In this document: piece after piece, positions 27,764 through 36,361 of the stretch
How the letters are laid out: every line of letters begins with the position of its first letter
How positions within the stretch are numbered: the stretch's first letter is position 1
Virus record (IMG/VR): IMGVR_UViG_3300047372_000605
Coordinates: 1 to 64,000 of that record
Source of the DNA: a virus
Reading direction: 5' to 3' (one strand)
DNA length: 64,000 nucleotides
Position numbers and translations under genes: made by a program
The notes under the pieces: model-generated
Database searches by the model: none
What the model was told of the DNA's origin: nothing
The model's input: the letters and a program-made list of their open reading frames with translations, nothing else

Positions 27764-29112
27764 CATTAAAAAGTATACAAGAATACGGTCCCAAATTTCA
27801 AGTTAAAGTACTATCATCTTTACTAACCCATAAAGAGTTTTTAGTAAACATATATGATATATTAAATGAGGAAGATTTTAATAATCAAGCACATAGATGG
27901 ATTGTAAAAGAAATACTTCAATACTACGACAAATACCATACAACACCTTCATTAGATATTCTAAAGGTAGAAGTTAAGAAAGTAGAAAATGAAGTATTAC
28001 AATTATCTATAAAAGAACAATTAAGAGAAGCATACATAGCCTCAGATGAAGATTTAAAATATGTCCAAGAGGAATTTACAGGGTTTTGTAAAAATCAACA
28101 ATTAAAAAAAGCATTACTATCATCTGTAGATTTACTTAAAGCAGGAGATTATGATTCTATTAAAATAATGGTTGAAGAAGCACTAAAAGCAGGTGCTGAT
28201 AAAAACATAGGACATGAATATAATCTAGATATTGAAACTAGATATAGAGAAGACAATAGAAAACCAGTTGCTACACCTTGGCCTAAAATAAATGAATTAC
28301 TACAAGGTGGATTAGGGCAGGGAGATTTTGGTTTAATATTTGGTAATCCTGGAGGAGGTAAAAGTTGGTCATTAGTAGCATTAGGAGGACATGCTGTAAG
28401 AATGGGTTACAACGTTTTACATTATACTTTAGAATTAGGTGAAGATTATGTAGGTAGAAGATATGATTCATTTTTTACCAAAGTACCAGTTAACCATATT
28501 TCTTCTCATCAAGACCAAGTAAGAGAAATTATTCCTCAAATACCAGGTAAATTAGTTATTAAAGAGTTTCCAATGGGAAAAGCCACAATCCACACAGTAG
28601 AGTCACATATTAGAAAGTGTACTGATTTAGATATCCAACCAGATCTTGTAATAATAGATTATGTTGATCTTCTTTCATCAAGAAGGAAAAATGTTGACCG
28701 TAAGTATGAAATTGATGATATTTATACAAGCACAAAAGGTCTTGCTCGTGAACTAAATGTACCAATTTGGTCGGTTTCACAAGTTAATAGAGCTGGTGCA
28801 AAAGACGATGTCATAGAAGGAGACAAAGCAGCGGGATCTTACGATAAGATTATGATAACTGATTTTTGTCTTTCGTTGTCTAGAAAGGCAAAAGATAAAG
28901 TAAATGGCACTGGAAGGTTTCATGTAATGAAAAACAGATACGGTATGGATGGTTTAACATATGGAGTAAAAGCAGATACATCAACAGGACATTTTGAAGT
29001 TCATGATTATGATGAAGATAGCGAATTAGAATCCCCTTCAAGACCAGTTAATCCTAACTCTAATTTTGATCATTTTGATCTTAAAAAGTTAAATCAGGAA
29101 TTTAATTCCTAA
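27760..29112 (+). CDS. DnaB-type replicative helicase (T4 gp41-like)
   Basis: This 450-residue protein has an N-terminal helical domain (about 1-130) and a RecA-like motor. The motor holds Walker A GNPGGGKSW near residue 198, the catalytic Glu in TLELGEDYVGRR and Walker B LVIIDYVDLLSS near 300. The following VPIWSVSQVNRAG segment is the conserved H3/sensor strand. Such hexamers unwind DNA ahead of the polymerase. No separate primase gene was seen in the window. The last 40 residues are polar. Confidence 0.9.
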   Translation: MTLKSIQEYGPKFQVKVLSSLLTHKEFLVNIYDILNEEDFNNQAHRWIVKEILQYYDKYHTTPSLDILKVEVKKVENEVLQLSIKEQLREAYIASDEDLKYVQEEFTGFCKNQQLKKALLSSVDLLKAGDYDSIKIMVEEALKAGADKNIGHEYNLDIETRYREDNRKPVATPWPKINELLQGGLGQGDFGLIFGNPGGGKSWSLVALGGHAVRMGYNVLHYTLELGEDYVGRRYDSFFTKVPVNHISSHQDQVREIIPQIPGKLVIKEFPMGKATIHTVESHIRKCTDLDIQPDLVIIDYVDLLSSRRKNVDRKYEIDDIYTSTKGLARELNVPIWSVSQVNRAGAKDDVIEGDKAAGSYDKIMITDFCLSLSRKAKDKVNGTGRFHVMKNRYGMDGLTYGVKADTSTGHFEVHDYDEDSELESPSRPVNPNSNFDHFDLKKLNQEFNS

Positions 29113-29125
29113 AATTAAATAAATT

Positions 29126-30112
29126 ATGGCTAAAACAAATTTACTCCAGGAAAGGATAGTATATAAACCTTTCGAATACCAAGAAGCAGCTGATTACTGG
29201 CTAAAACAACAGCAAGCACATTGGTTACACACAGAAGTTCCAATGATGTCAGATGTTAACGATTGGAAACAAAACCTATCAAAAACAGAAAAAAACATTA
29301 TAGGGTCAATATTAAAAGGTTTTGCTCAAACTGAAACAGTTGTAAATGATTATTGGAGTGGATTAGTAACAAAATGGTTTAGAAAACCTGAAGTTATAAT
29401 GATGGCTACTACATTTGGAGCATTTGAAACAATACATGCTGAAGCTTATTCTTTATTAAATGAAACACTAGGTTTAGAAAATTTTGCTGAATTTATGGAA
29501 GATGAAGCAACAATGGCTAAAATAGAAAATTTAACAGCCGTTAGAGACAGCTTTAATGGTGAAAAAGACATACATGAAATAGCAAAATCATTAGCTATAT
29601 TTTCTGCATTTACAGAAGGTGTAAATTTATTTTCTTCATTTGCAGTTTTACTATCTTTTAAAATGCAAAATAAACTTAAAGGAGTAGGTCAGATAGTAGA
29701 ATGGAGTATTAGAGATGAATCATTACACTCAGAAGCTGGATGTTGGTTATTTAGAACATTAATAGCTGAAAACCCAAAAATAAAAACACCAGAATTAGAA
29801 GCAGCAATAAATGAAGCAGCTTTATTATCACTACAATTAGAACTTGATTTTATAGATAAAGTATATGAACTTGGTGATTTAGAAGGATGTTCAAAATATG
29901 ATTTAGTTAATTTTATAAAAAACAGAGTTAACACAAAATTAGGAGATTTAGGATACAATCCTATAATAGGAGATGTAGACATGACAGCGGTAAATAATAT
30001 GAAATGGTTTGATGCTTTAAGTGCAGGTAAACAACATACAGATTTTTTCGCTTCAAGAGTAACAAATTATGCAAAAGGTACTAAAGACTGGGATGCAGCA
30101 ACATTATTTTAA
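29126..30112 (+). CDS. nrdB: Class I ribonucleotide reductase small subunit (NrdB)
   Basis: In this 328-residue protein the metal ligands are readable: Glu70, Glu101 and His104 (ETIHAEAY), a second Glu in FTEGVNLFSSF, and Glu/His in IRDESLHSEAG. Glu70 occupies the place of Asp84 of E. coli NrdB (same 31-residue spacing to the next ligand). The radical tyrosine position is kept as Tyr108. No ATP cone is present. It makes the radical that starts ribonucleotide reduction and lies four bases before nrdA, the reverse of the common A-B order. The metal content cannot be told from sequence. Confidence 0.92.
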   Translation: MAKTNLLQERIVYKPFEYQEAADYWLKQQQAHWLHTEVPMMSDVNDWKQNLSKTEKNIIGSILKGFAQTETVVNDYWSGLVTKWFRKPEVIMMATTFGAFETIHAEAYSLLNETLGLENFAEFMEDEATMAKIENLTAVRDSFNGEKDIHEIAKSLAIFSAFTEGVNLFSSFAVLLSFKMQNKLKGVGQIVEWSIRDESLHSEAGCWLFRTLIAENPKIKTPELEAAINEAALLSLQLELDFIDKVYELGDLEGCSKYDLVNFIKNRVNTKLGDLGYNPIIGDVDMTAVNNMKWFDALSAGKQHTDFFASRVTNYAKGTKDWDAATLF

Positions 30113-30115
30113 GAT

Positions 30116-31825
30116 ATGGATAACAATTTAATAGCAGACACAACAAATTGGGAAAAGGGTAAAGATTATCCTGAGTGGATGAATGAAGTAGCACTAGCAA
30201 CTATTTCTAAAGGATATTTAATCCCTGGAGAAACACCTAGAAAAGCCTATAAAAGAGTATCAGGTGCAATATCTTCAAAATTAAACAGACCAGATCTAGA
30301 AAGCAAATTTTTTAAGTATATTTGGAATGGTTGGATTGGTTTAGCATCACCTGTTTTATCTAACACAGGAACAGATAGAGGTTTACCTATTTCATGTTAT
30401 GGTGTTGATACGCCCGATTCAATTAGAGGTATAGGTTTAACAAATGCAGAATTAATGAAACTTACCTCAGCAGGAGGAGGTGTTGGTATTTCTTTATCAA
30501 GAATTAGAGAAAGAGGTGCACCTATAAAAGGAAACGGCCAATCTGAAGGAGTAGTTCCATGGGCTAAAATATATGATTCAACTATAATAGCTACTAACCA
30601 GGGTAGTGTACGAAGAGGTGCTGCTAGTGTTAATTTAGACATTAATCACCCTGATATTAGTGAATATCTTCAAATTAGAAGACCAAAAGGTGACCCAAAT
30701 AGACAATGTTTAAATTTACATCAATGTGTAGTAGTAGATGATGCTTTTATGAGAAAGCTAAACGACAGAGATGAAGAAGCTATGGGATTATGGTTAGAAA
30801 TTTTAAAAGCTAGAGTTGAAACAGGTGAACCTTACATAATGTTTAAAGATAATGTTAATAAAGATAATCCAATGGCTTATCTAATGAATAATTTAGATGT
30901 TTCAATGACTAATATTTGTTCTGAGATTACATTACATACAGATGAAGAGCATAGTTTTATATGTTGTTTAAGTTCTTTAAATTTAGCTAAATACGATGAA
31001 TGGAAAGATACAGATGTAGTAGAAACTGCTACATATTTTTTAGATGGTGTAATGCAAGAATTTATTGATAAAACCAGTGGTCAAGAATCAATGAAACGAA
31101 CACATAGACATGCTGTTAAAGGAAGAGCATTAGGTTTAGGTGTAATGGGTTGGCATACATTTTTACAGAAAAAGGATTTACCATTTAATTCAATAGCATC
31201 TACAGCTTGGACACATACTATATTTTCTCAAATAAAATTAAAAGCTGAAACAGCATCTAGACAATTAGCAGATGAATATGGAGAGCCTTTATGGTGTAAA
31301 GGAACAGGTATGAGGAATACTCATTTACTAGCAGTAGCACCAACAGTATCAAATTCAAGAATATCAGGATGCTCAGCAGGGATAGAGCCACAACCTGCAA
31401 ATGTTTATACATTTAATGGAGCTAAAGGTACTTTTATAGTTAAAAATCCAGAATTAGTAGCTAAATTAAAAACTACTAAAAACAATACTGATAAAATATG
31501 GGATCAAATTTTAGCAGATAATGGTTCAGTACAAAATTTACCTGCAGAAGTACTACCTGAAGAAGATAAAGAAGTATTTTTAACATTTTCTGAAGTAAAT
31601 CAATTAGGTTTAGTTCAGCAAGCAGCTATAAGACAAAAATACATAGATCAAACACAATCATTAAATCTATGTTTTGATCCTACAGATTCTCCTCGATGGA
31701 TTAATCAAGTTCATTTAGAAGCTTGGAAATTAGGAGTAAAAACATTATATTATTTAAGAACAGATTCAGTTATTAAAGGAGATTTAGGATCTCGTGTAGC
31801 AGATTGTGTATCTTGTGATGGATAA
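30116..31825 (+). CDS. nrdA: Class I ribonucleotide reductase large subunit (NrdA), short form without ATP cone
   Basis: At 569 residues this is about 190 shorter than E. coli NrdA, because the N-terminal allosteric ATP cone is missing. The active site is present: Cys in LPISCYG, Asn266-x-Cys268-x-Glu270 in the MTNICSEITL loop and Cys in FICCLSSLNL. The C-terminal Cys pair (DCVSCDG) that passes electrons is also kept. It reduces ribonucleotides to supply phage DNA synthesis. Without the cone it should not be shut off by dATP in the usual way. The gene directly follows nrdB. Confidence 0.92.
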   Translation: MDNNLIADTTNWEKGKDYPEWMNEVALATISKGYLIPGETPRKAYKRVSGAISSKLNRPDLESKFFKYIWNGWIGLASPVLSNTGTDRGLPISCYGVDTPDSIRGIGLTNAELMKLTSAGGGVGISLSRIRERGAPIKGNGQSEGVVPWAKIYDSTIIATNQGSVRRGAASVNLDINHPDISEYLQIRRPKGDPNRQCLNLHQCVVVDDAFMRKLNDRDEEAMGLWLEILKARVETGEPYIMFKDNVNKDNPMAYLMNNLDVSMTNICSEITLHTDEEHSFICCLSSLNLAKYDEWKDTDVVETATYFLDGVMQEFIDKTSGQESMKRTHRHAVKGRALGLGVMGWHTFLQKKDLPFNSIASTAWTHTIFSQIKLKAETASRQLADEYGEPLWCKGTGMRNTHLLAVAPTVSNSRISGCSAGIEPQPANVYTFNGAKGTFIVKNPELVAKLKTTKNNTDKIWDQILADNGSVQNLPAEVLPEEDKEVFLTFSEVNQLGLVQQAAIRQKYIDQTQSLNLCFDPTDSPRWINQVHLEAWKLGVKTLYYLRTDSVIKGDLGSRVADCVSCDG

Positions 31826-31828
31826 CCG

Positions 31829-31836
31829 TATTTATA
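31829..31836 (+). promoter_or_regulatory. Putative late promoter of the 31918 fibre gene
   Basis: TATTTATAAACAT lies four bases after the nrdA stop codon, giving a leader of about 75 bases that contains the structured element at 31856-31900. Confidence 0.5.
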
Positions 31837-31855
31837 AACATATAAAAATAAATTT

Positions 31856-31900
31856 GTTGGCCCTAATAAAGGGAAGTGGACTTCACCGTAAGTAGCCAAC
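31856..31900 (+). ncRNA. Multi-hairpin structured leader of the fibre gene
   Basis: GTTGGC (31856-31861) pairs with GCCAAC (31895-31900), enclosing two small hairpins. One is CCC/GGG around TAATAAA (31861-31863 with 31871-31873); the other is GAAG/CTTC around TGGA (31873-31876 with 31881-31884). This makes a small branched fold in the 5' leader. It fits no riboswitch class recognised here. It may stabilise the mRNA or control translation. Confidence 0.45.
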
Positions 31901-31917
31901 CGCAAAAATAAAAAATT

Positions 31918-33717
31918 ATGCCAAACTGGAAAAAAGTAGCGATATCTGGGTCCAATGTATCGCAATTCAATAACGACGGAACTTATATAAAAATGAATGG
32001 GAATACCACAAATGGTCTCCTAACATTTGAAGCTGCAGATTGTGCAACAGTAGAATCTAAAGCAACTTATAATGGTACAACCCAAGAATTAAATAATCAT
32101 GGTAAAATAGTAGCATTTTCAGGTTCACAATTTTCAACTGCTTCTCCACCTGCTGGGAATGGGGCTTTAGTAGGTTTCAAATCCCCACTTGTAGGTTCAC
32201 CTTGGTCCCCTATTTCAGGTTCAAGAAATCATTCTATATCAGCTACTACTAGATATACTAATTTTGGTAGTGGTAATCAATGCGCTGCTACATTAGGTAT
32301 AACAGCTCAAAAAGGAGTTTCTGATAAAAATGCAACTGTAGAATTAACTAGTATAGCAAAAGAAGATGGATGCCATGATGCTATATTTTCATTAGCTGTA
32401 AAACAAGATGCAGGAGCTGGTGCTGGTTTCCATCCAGTAAGAGAATTATTTAGAATAGATGGTAGAGATGAAACTATTTTTCTTTCAGGTTCATTATCTA
32501 TTAAAACTTCTAAAATGGCAACTACTGCTTCGGCGGGAAATATATTAGTTTATGATAATTCCACAGGGCAAATAAAAAAATCATCAGCTACAATTAATAC
32601 AGGAACTGCAGTAAATAGTGTAAACGGAGCAACTGGAACAGTAACTACAACACAAGTATTAAATGGTTCAACTGTTCTTTCAGGTTCATTCCCATCTACT
32701 TCACCTGGAGGAGCTTCAGGAAATGTTCAATATAATGATGGGGCTAGTGGGTTTGCTGGTGAAGCAGCTTTTACATGGAATTCAACTACAGATAAATTAA
32801 CAGTTAAAAATCCTGGATCAGGTGCTGGTGGTTTAGTAACAAATAATATTGAAGGTGGTGGAAGTACATTAACTATTAGTGATGGTGGAAATGATCAAAA
32901 TATGTTATTATGTGTTGGGGATGCAAACATTAATATTTGCAACTATGGAAATAATATGGTATCAATGGGAGACTCATCAATTTCTATTTGCCAACAGGTA
33001 AAGTTACCTGATTTATCCCTTAATGCAGAAACACATTGTATAGTTAAGATACATGCAACTACAGGAGAACTTTATTGTGCTGCACCATCTGCAGGAACAA
33101 CACCAACTTTAGATGCAGTAACTACACAAGGTAATACTACTACAAATGGTATGTGTATGACAGGACAAATTTGTGTAGGAGATGGTTCTACTTCTAGCCC
33201 TTCTATAGTATTTGCTAGTGATAGTAGTGTTGGATTTTCGAGACCTGGAACTGATTGTTTAAGAGTAATAGTTGGAACATCGGCACAAAGTTTAGCTACT
33301 TTTAATACTGATGGGTTAAATATGTGTAACGGAGCTTTATCAGTGGGTAATATAAGCACTTCAACAACAACAGGTAGAATAGATGCTTCAAATGATATAG
33401 TAGCATATTCAACTTCAGACTGTAGGTTAAAGAAATATGTTAAACCTATTAAAAATGCTTTAGATAAAATTGATAAAATTAGAGGTGTAGAATTTGACTG
33501 GAAAGTTACTGATGAAAAGATGAAAGAAGAAGTACACTCATTTGAAGGGCATGATATAGGAGTTATAGCACAAGAGGTAGAAGAAATACTCCCAGAAGTA
33601 GTTGCAACAAGGGATAATGGGTATAAAGCAGTTAGATATGAAAAAATAGTTCCATTATTAATTCAAGGTATAAAAGAATTAAAAGAAGAAGTAGAAATCA
33701 TCAAATCTAAAATATAA
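31918..33717 (+). CDS. Tail fibre with C-terminal S74 self-cleaving chaperone
   Basis: This 599-residue protein has the same N-terminal motif as the 6923 fibre (MPNWKKVAISGSN). The middle is Gly/Ser-rich with unusually many Cys (for example CVGDANINICNYGNNM). The last about 100 residues are an intramolecular chaperone of the endosialidase/S74 type. It opens with the Ser500-Asp501 pair and RLKKYVKPIKNALDKI, then VEFDWK, then HDIGVIAQEVEEILPEVV. This domain trimerises the fibre and then usually cuts itself off at the Ser-Asp region. The stop overlaps the next start (TAATGA). Confidence 0.85.
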   Translation: MPNWKKVAISGSNVSQFNNDGTYIKMNGNTTNGLLTFEAADCATVESKATYNGTTQELNNHGKIVAFSGSQFSTASPPAGNGALVGFKSPLVGSPWSPISGSRNHSISATTRYTNFGSGNQCAATLGITAQKGVSDKNATVELTSIAKEDGCHDAIFSLAVKQDAGAGAGFHPVRELFRIDGRDETIFLSGSLSIKTSKMATTASAGNILVYDNSTGQIKKSSATINTGTAVNSVNGATGTVTTTQVLNGSTVLSGSFPSTSPGGASGNVQYNDGASGFAGEAAFTWNSTTDKLTVKNPGSGAGGLVTNNIEGGGSTLTISDGGNDQNMLLCVGDANINICNYGNNMVSMGDSSISICQQVKLPDLSLNAETHCIVKIHATTGELYCAAPSAGTTPTLDAVTTQGNTTTNGMCMTGQICVGDGSTSSPSIVFASDSSVGFSRPGTDCLRVIVGTSAQSLATFNTDGLNMCNGALSVGNISTSTTTGRIDASNDIVAYSTSDCRLKKYVKPIKNALDKIDKIRGVEFDWKVTDEKMKEEVHSFEGHDIGVIAQEVEEILPEVVATRDNGYKAVRYEKIVPLLIQGIKELKEEVEIIKSKI

Positions 33718-34583
33718 TGACTTTACCTGCTTCAGGGCAAATATCAGTATTACAAGCAGCTGATGAATTAGGTCTTCCTACTCAATCAGTTGGAACAACT
33801 TGTCCCCATGCTGGAGTTTCAATAGAAGTTATGGGTAAAATGATTGATGACCAGCAAGGATCATCAACTACATATAATTTTCCTCAAGATGGTTTTTATG
33901 GGTATGATTTTAGTGGTGATTGTATAGCAGCTTTTGATGCTAGAGATGCTAGATCTAAAAAATCAGGTGTATCTACTTGGTATGATTTATCAGGAAATGA
34001 GAATAATATGACCATTCTTAATTCTCCCTTATTTTATACTAATGCTAATGCCGCTGGTGGATCTTTTTACTTTTATAGTAGTAATTATGGAACACTTTCT
34101 GGTTTAAATAATGAAAATGAAACTATTGCATCAACGGGTTTAACTATTGAAATATGGTCACAAAGAACTTCTGGAACAAATGCTCAATATTTATGGGATG
34201 CCAGAGGTACTAATGGACAATCAACAGGTTACATGTTAACTGAATATGCAGGTTATGATTGGAATTGGGCAAATGCAGTTAGATATAATTCTAGCAATGG
34301 ATATAATAATTGGCACCAATGGGCAATAAGTATGAGTCCTACATTTAATGAGGCAAGAGGAGGATATCCAGCCACAGGATATCTCAACGGGACTTCAGTT
34401 GCAACTGGGTATCAATCTCAAACACCAGCTTTACCTAATACTTTTTATATGGGAAAAAGATTCTCTGGTACTGGTTATCTTACAGGTTATGTTCAAATTT
34501 TTAAAATTTATAGCAAACAATTATCTGCTAAACAAATACAGGGTTCATATGATTTTTACAAAGGAAGATTTGGTTTAACTTAA
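33717..34583 (+). CDS. Concanavalin/LamG-like lectin tail protein
   Basis: This 288-residue protein's start overlaps the fibre stop codon. After a short N-terminal region (ISVLQAADELGLPTQSVG) there is a jelly-roll type sequence: WYDLSGNENNMTILNSP near residue 90, TIEIWSQRTSG in the core and a closing FKIYSKQLSAKQIQGSYDF strand and helix. This pattern is typical of LamG/concanavalin-like domains that bind sugars. Together with the S74 fibre it probably forms the tip for host glycan recognition. Confidence 0.72.
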   Translation: MTLPASGQISVLQAADELGLPTQSVGTTCPHAGVSIEVMGKMIDDQQGSSTTYNFPQDGFYGYDFSGDCIAAFDARDARSKKSGVSTWYDLSGNENNMTILNSPLFYTNANAAGGSFYFYSSNYGTLSGLNNENETIASTGLTIEIWSQRTSGTNAQYLWDARGTNGQSTGYMLTEYAGYDWNWANAVRYNSSNGYNNWHQWAISMSPTFNEARGGYPATGYLNGTSVATGYQSQTPALPNTFYMGKRFSGTGYLTGYVQIFKIYSKQLSAKQIQGSYDFYKGRFGLT

Positions 34584-34588
34584 ATAAA

Positions 34589-34858
34589 ATGGAAACACTT
34601 GATCATATAATTTTTGCTACTTTATCTAGTTCATACTTAGAACAGATAAATTATTCTCAGATATTAGAAACAAATTCTACAACAGTAGGTAAATCAATAG
34701 ATGAGTCTTTATTTTCTATATCCTGGTATACCAGTAGTATTCCTACATTTATAAGTGATAACTCAGTTGAATTAAACTGGTCTGGATCTTATACTAATTG
34801 GTTAGATATAAGAAGTAGCACATCTTGGACTCCTTTAGACCCTGAAGCTGAAGAATAA
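34589..34858 (+). CDS. Small protein after the lectin gene
   Basis: The 89 residues are rich in Ser, Thr and Trp with an acidic end (DPEAEE). Sequences such as FSISWYTSSIPTFI and VELNWSGSYTNWLDIRS suggest beta strands. It starts five bases after the lectin gene and ends at a host-type promoter, so it closes the fibre unit. It may be a fibre accessory or tip protein. No family was recognised. Confidence 0.6.
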   Translation: METLDHIIFATLSSSYLEQINYSQILETNSTTVGKSIDESLFSISWYTSSIPTFISDNSVELNWSGSYTNWLDIRSSTSWTPLDPEAEE

Positions 34859-34890
34859 TTTGGTATCTTTAAATTAATTTATTATATTAT
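34859..34890 (+). promoter_or_regulatory. Host-type promoter of the glycosyltransferase gene
   Basis: TTTG at 34859-34862, exactly 20 bases, then TATATTAT at 34883-34890. The ATG at 34905 follows an A-rich leader of about ten bases. Confidence 0.55.
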
Positions 34891-34904
34891 ATTAAAATTA
34901 AGTT

Positions 34905-35789
34905 ATGTCAAAGTATTCAATATTCCATATTGAAGGTGGATTAGGTAAACATGTAGCAGCAACCGCTGTAGCTAAATGTATAAAAAACAACCACCCAAAT
35001 AGAAAATTAATAATAGTTTGTGGATGGCCTCAAGTTTTTTTAGGGCTTGATTTTGTAGAAAAGGTTTATAGACATAACATGACTCCTTACTTTTATGAGG
35101 AATATATAGAAAATAAAGATTCCATTATTTTTAGACACGAACCTTATTTTACCACAGAACACATAGTAAAAAGAAAACCATTAATAGAAAATTGGTGTAG
35201 GCTATATAAGCTAAAATATACTAATGAAACCCCAGAGTTAAAGTTTAATTTAAGACAAAAACAAATAGGGGCTAATAAATGGAGAAGAGATAAACCAGTA
35301 TTATTAATCCACACAAACGGTGGACCTTTACAGGGTCAAAAACATGACTATGCTTGGACAAGAGACTTACCAGGAAAAAATATAGTAGAAGTAGCAAATC
35401 ATTTTTTAAAAAAAGATTATCACATAATTCAAATATGTAGAAAAAAGGAACAATGTATAGAGGGTATTGAACACGTTTATGAATCGATAGACAATCTAGA
35501 ACTTTTCCAGTTACTAGCCTATGCAGATAAACGTTTACTTATTGATTCGTGTTTACAACACGCTGCTTATGCGATGAATTTACCTTCTACAGTATGTTGG
35601 ATAGGAACACCTCATACTATATTTGGGTATGATTTCCATAAAAATATCCAGGCTACATTACCTAAATATAATTTCCCAGATAGGTATATGTTTGATTCTC
35701 AATTTACAGGAGAAACAATGGAATGTCCTTTTGAAAGCGATAACATATTAGATAGTGCACAAATTATTAAATCATTGGAAGAACAATGA
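34905..35789 (+). CDS. Glycosyltransferase family 9-like protein
   Basis: This 294-residue protein has the GT-B layout of heptosyltransferase-like enzymes. The N-terminal Rossmann part begins YSIFHIEGGLGKHVAATAVA, with the Gly-rich donor loop. The second half starts at PVLLIHTNGGPLQGQ and contains LFQLLAYADKRLLIDSCLQHAAYAM. The last of these is the site where family 9 enzymes bind the sugar nucleotide. It is likely to add a sugar to the cell surface or to a virion component. It stands alone between fibre and lysis genes under its own host-type promoter, so early expression and a change of the host surface are plausible. Confidence 0.68.
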   Translation: MSKYSIFHIEGGLGKHVAATAVAKCIKNNHPNRKLIIVCGWPQVFLGLDFVEKVYRHNMTPYFYEEYIENKDSIIFRHEPYFTTEHIVKRKPLIENWCRLYKLKYTNETPELKFNLRQKQIGANKWRRDKPVLLIHTNGGPLQGQKHDYAWTRDLPGKNIVEVANHFLKKDYHIIQICRKKEQCIEGIEHVYESIDNLELFQLLAYADKRLLIDSCLQHAAYAMNLPSTVCWIGTPHTIFGYDFHKNIQATLPKYNFPDRYMFDSQFTGETMECPFESDNILDSAQIIKSLEEQ

Positions 35790-35798
35790 TTTTTTTAG

Positions 35799-35812
35799 TA
35801 TTTATAATAAAT
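35799..35812 (+). promoter_or_regulatory. Putative late promoter of the AT-hook/lysis region
   Basis: An exact TATTTATAATAAAT copy, 14 bases before the ATG at 35827. Confidence 0.6.
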
Positions 35813-35826
35813 CAAAAAAATAAAAA

Positions 35827-36057
35827 ATGAAATATTTAAAAAGATTTTGGAACTGGTTACTAGGAAAAACTACTATTGACGAGAAGATTGAAGCTAAAGT
35901 AGACGAAGTTGTCGAAGAAGTAAAAGAACGAGTTAGTAGAGTAAAAGAAGAAGTTGCTGATGTAAAAAAAGCAGCTAAAGAAGTAGCTGACCAAGCAAAA
36001 GATGTAGTTGATGCTGCCAAAGGTAAAAAAAGAAGAGGCAGACCAAAGAAAAAATAA
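35827..36057 (+). CDS. Lysine-rich helical protein ending in an AT-hook
   Basis: A 76-residue protein. Residues 1-15 are aromatic and basic (KYLKRFWNWLLGK). Residues 18-65 are a long helix with alternating acidic and basic residues, probably a coiled coil. The last residues, KKRRGRPKKK, are a textbook AT-hook (GRP core with basic flanks) that binds the minor groove of AT-rich DNA. It could compact or package the AT-rich phage DNA. It has a late-type promoter and lies just before the holin and endolysin. The function is inferred from composition. Confidence 0.68.
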   Translation: MKYLKRFWNWLLGKTTIDEKIEAKVDEVVEEVKERVSRVKEEVADVKKAAKEVADQAKDVVDAAKGKKRRGRPKKK

Positions 36058-36091
36058 TCAATTAAATTAATAAGTTTTAAAAAATAGTTTT

Positions 36092-36361
36092 ATGAATAGA
36101 ATTACAAATTATATAAAACATAAACTTATGTCATTTAGGAATATTTTTAAGGATGAAAACGACATCAATGAAAAAAATGTAGTTGGATTTGCAGCATTTA
36201 TGGTAATGGTAGTATTTGCCGCAGTAGATATTATTACAGGAATTTCAGGCAAACATTTAGAAATTCAAGAATATATTTACAATTCATTTGTTATAATCGC
36301 ACTAGGTAGCTTTGGTATAGCTGAAGCAGGAAAAATATTTAGTGGTAAAAAAGAAGAATAA
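36092..36361 (+). CDS. Putative holin
   Basis: This 89-residue protein has two hydrophobic segments at about residues 30-50 (VGFAAFMVMVVFAAVDIITG) and 63-81 (YNSFVIIALGSFGIAEAG), with charged ends (GKKEE). The stop shares a base with the endolysin start (TAATG), which suggests coupled translation. Size, two membrane spans and the neighbour fit a holin. The second segment is only mildly hydrophobic, so the assignment is based mainly on context. Confidence 0.62.
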   Translation: MNRITNYIKHKLMSFRNIFKDENDINEKNVVGFAAFMVMVVFAAVDIITGISGKHLEIQEYIYNSFVIIALGSFGIAEAGKIFSGKKEE

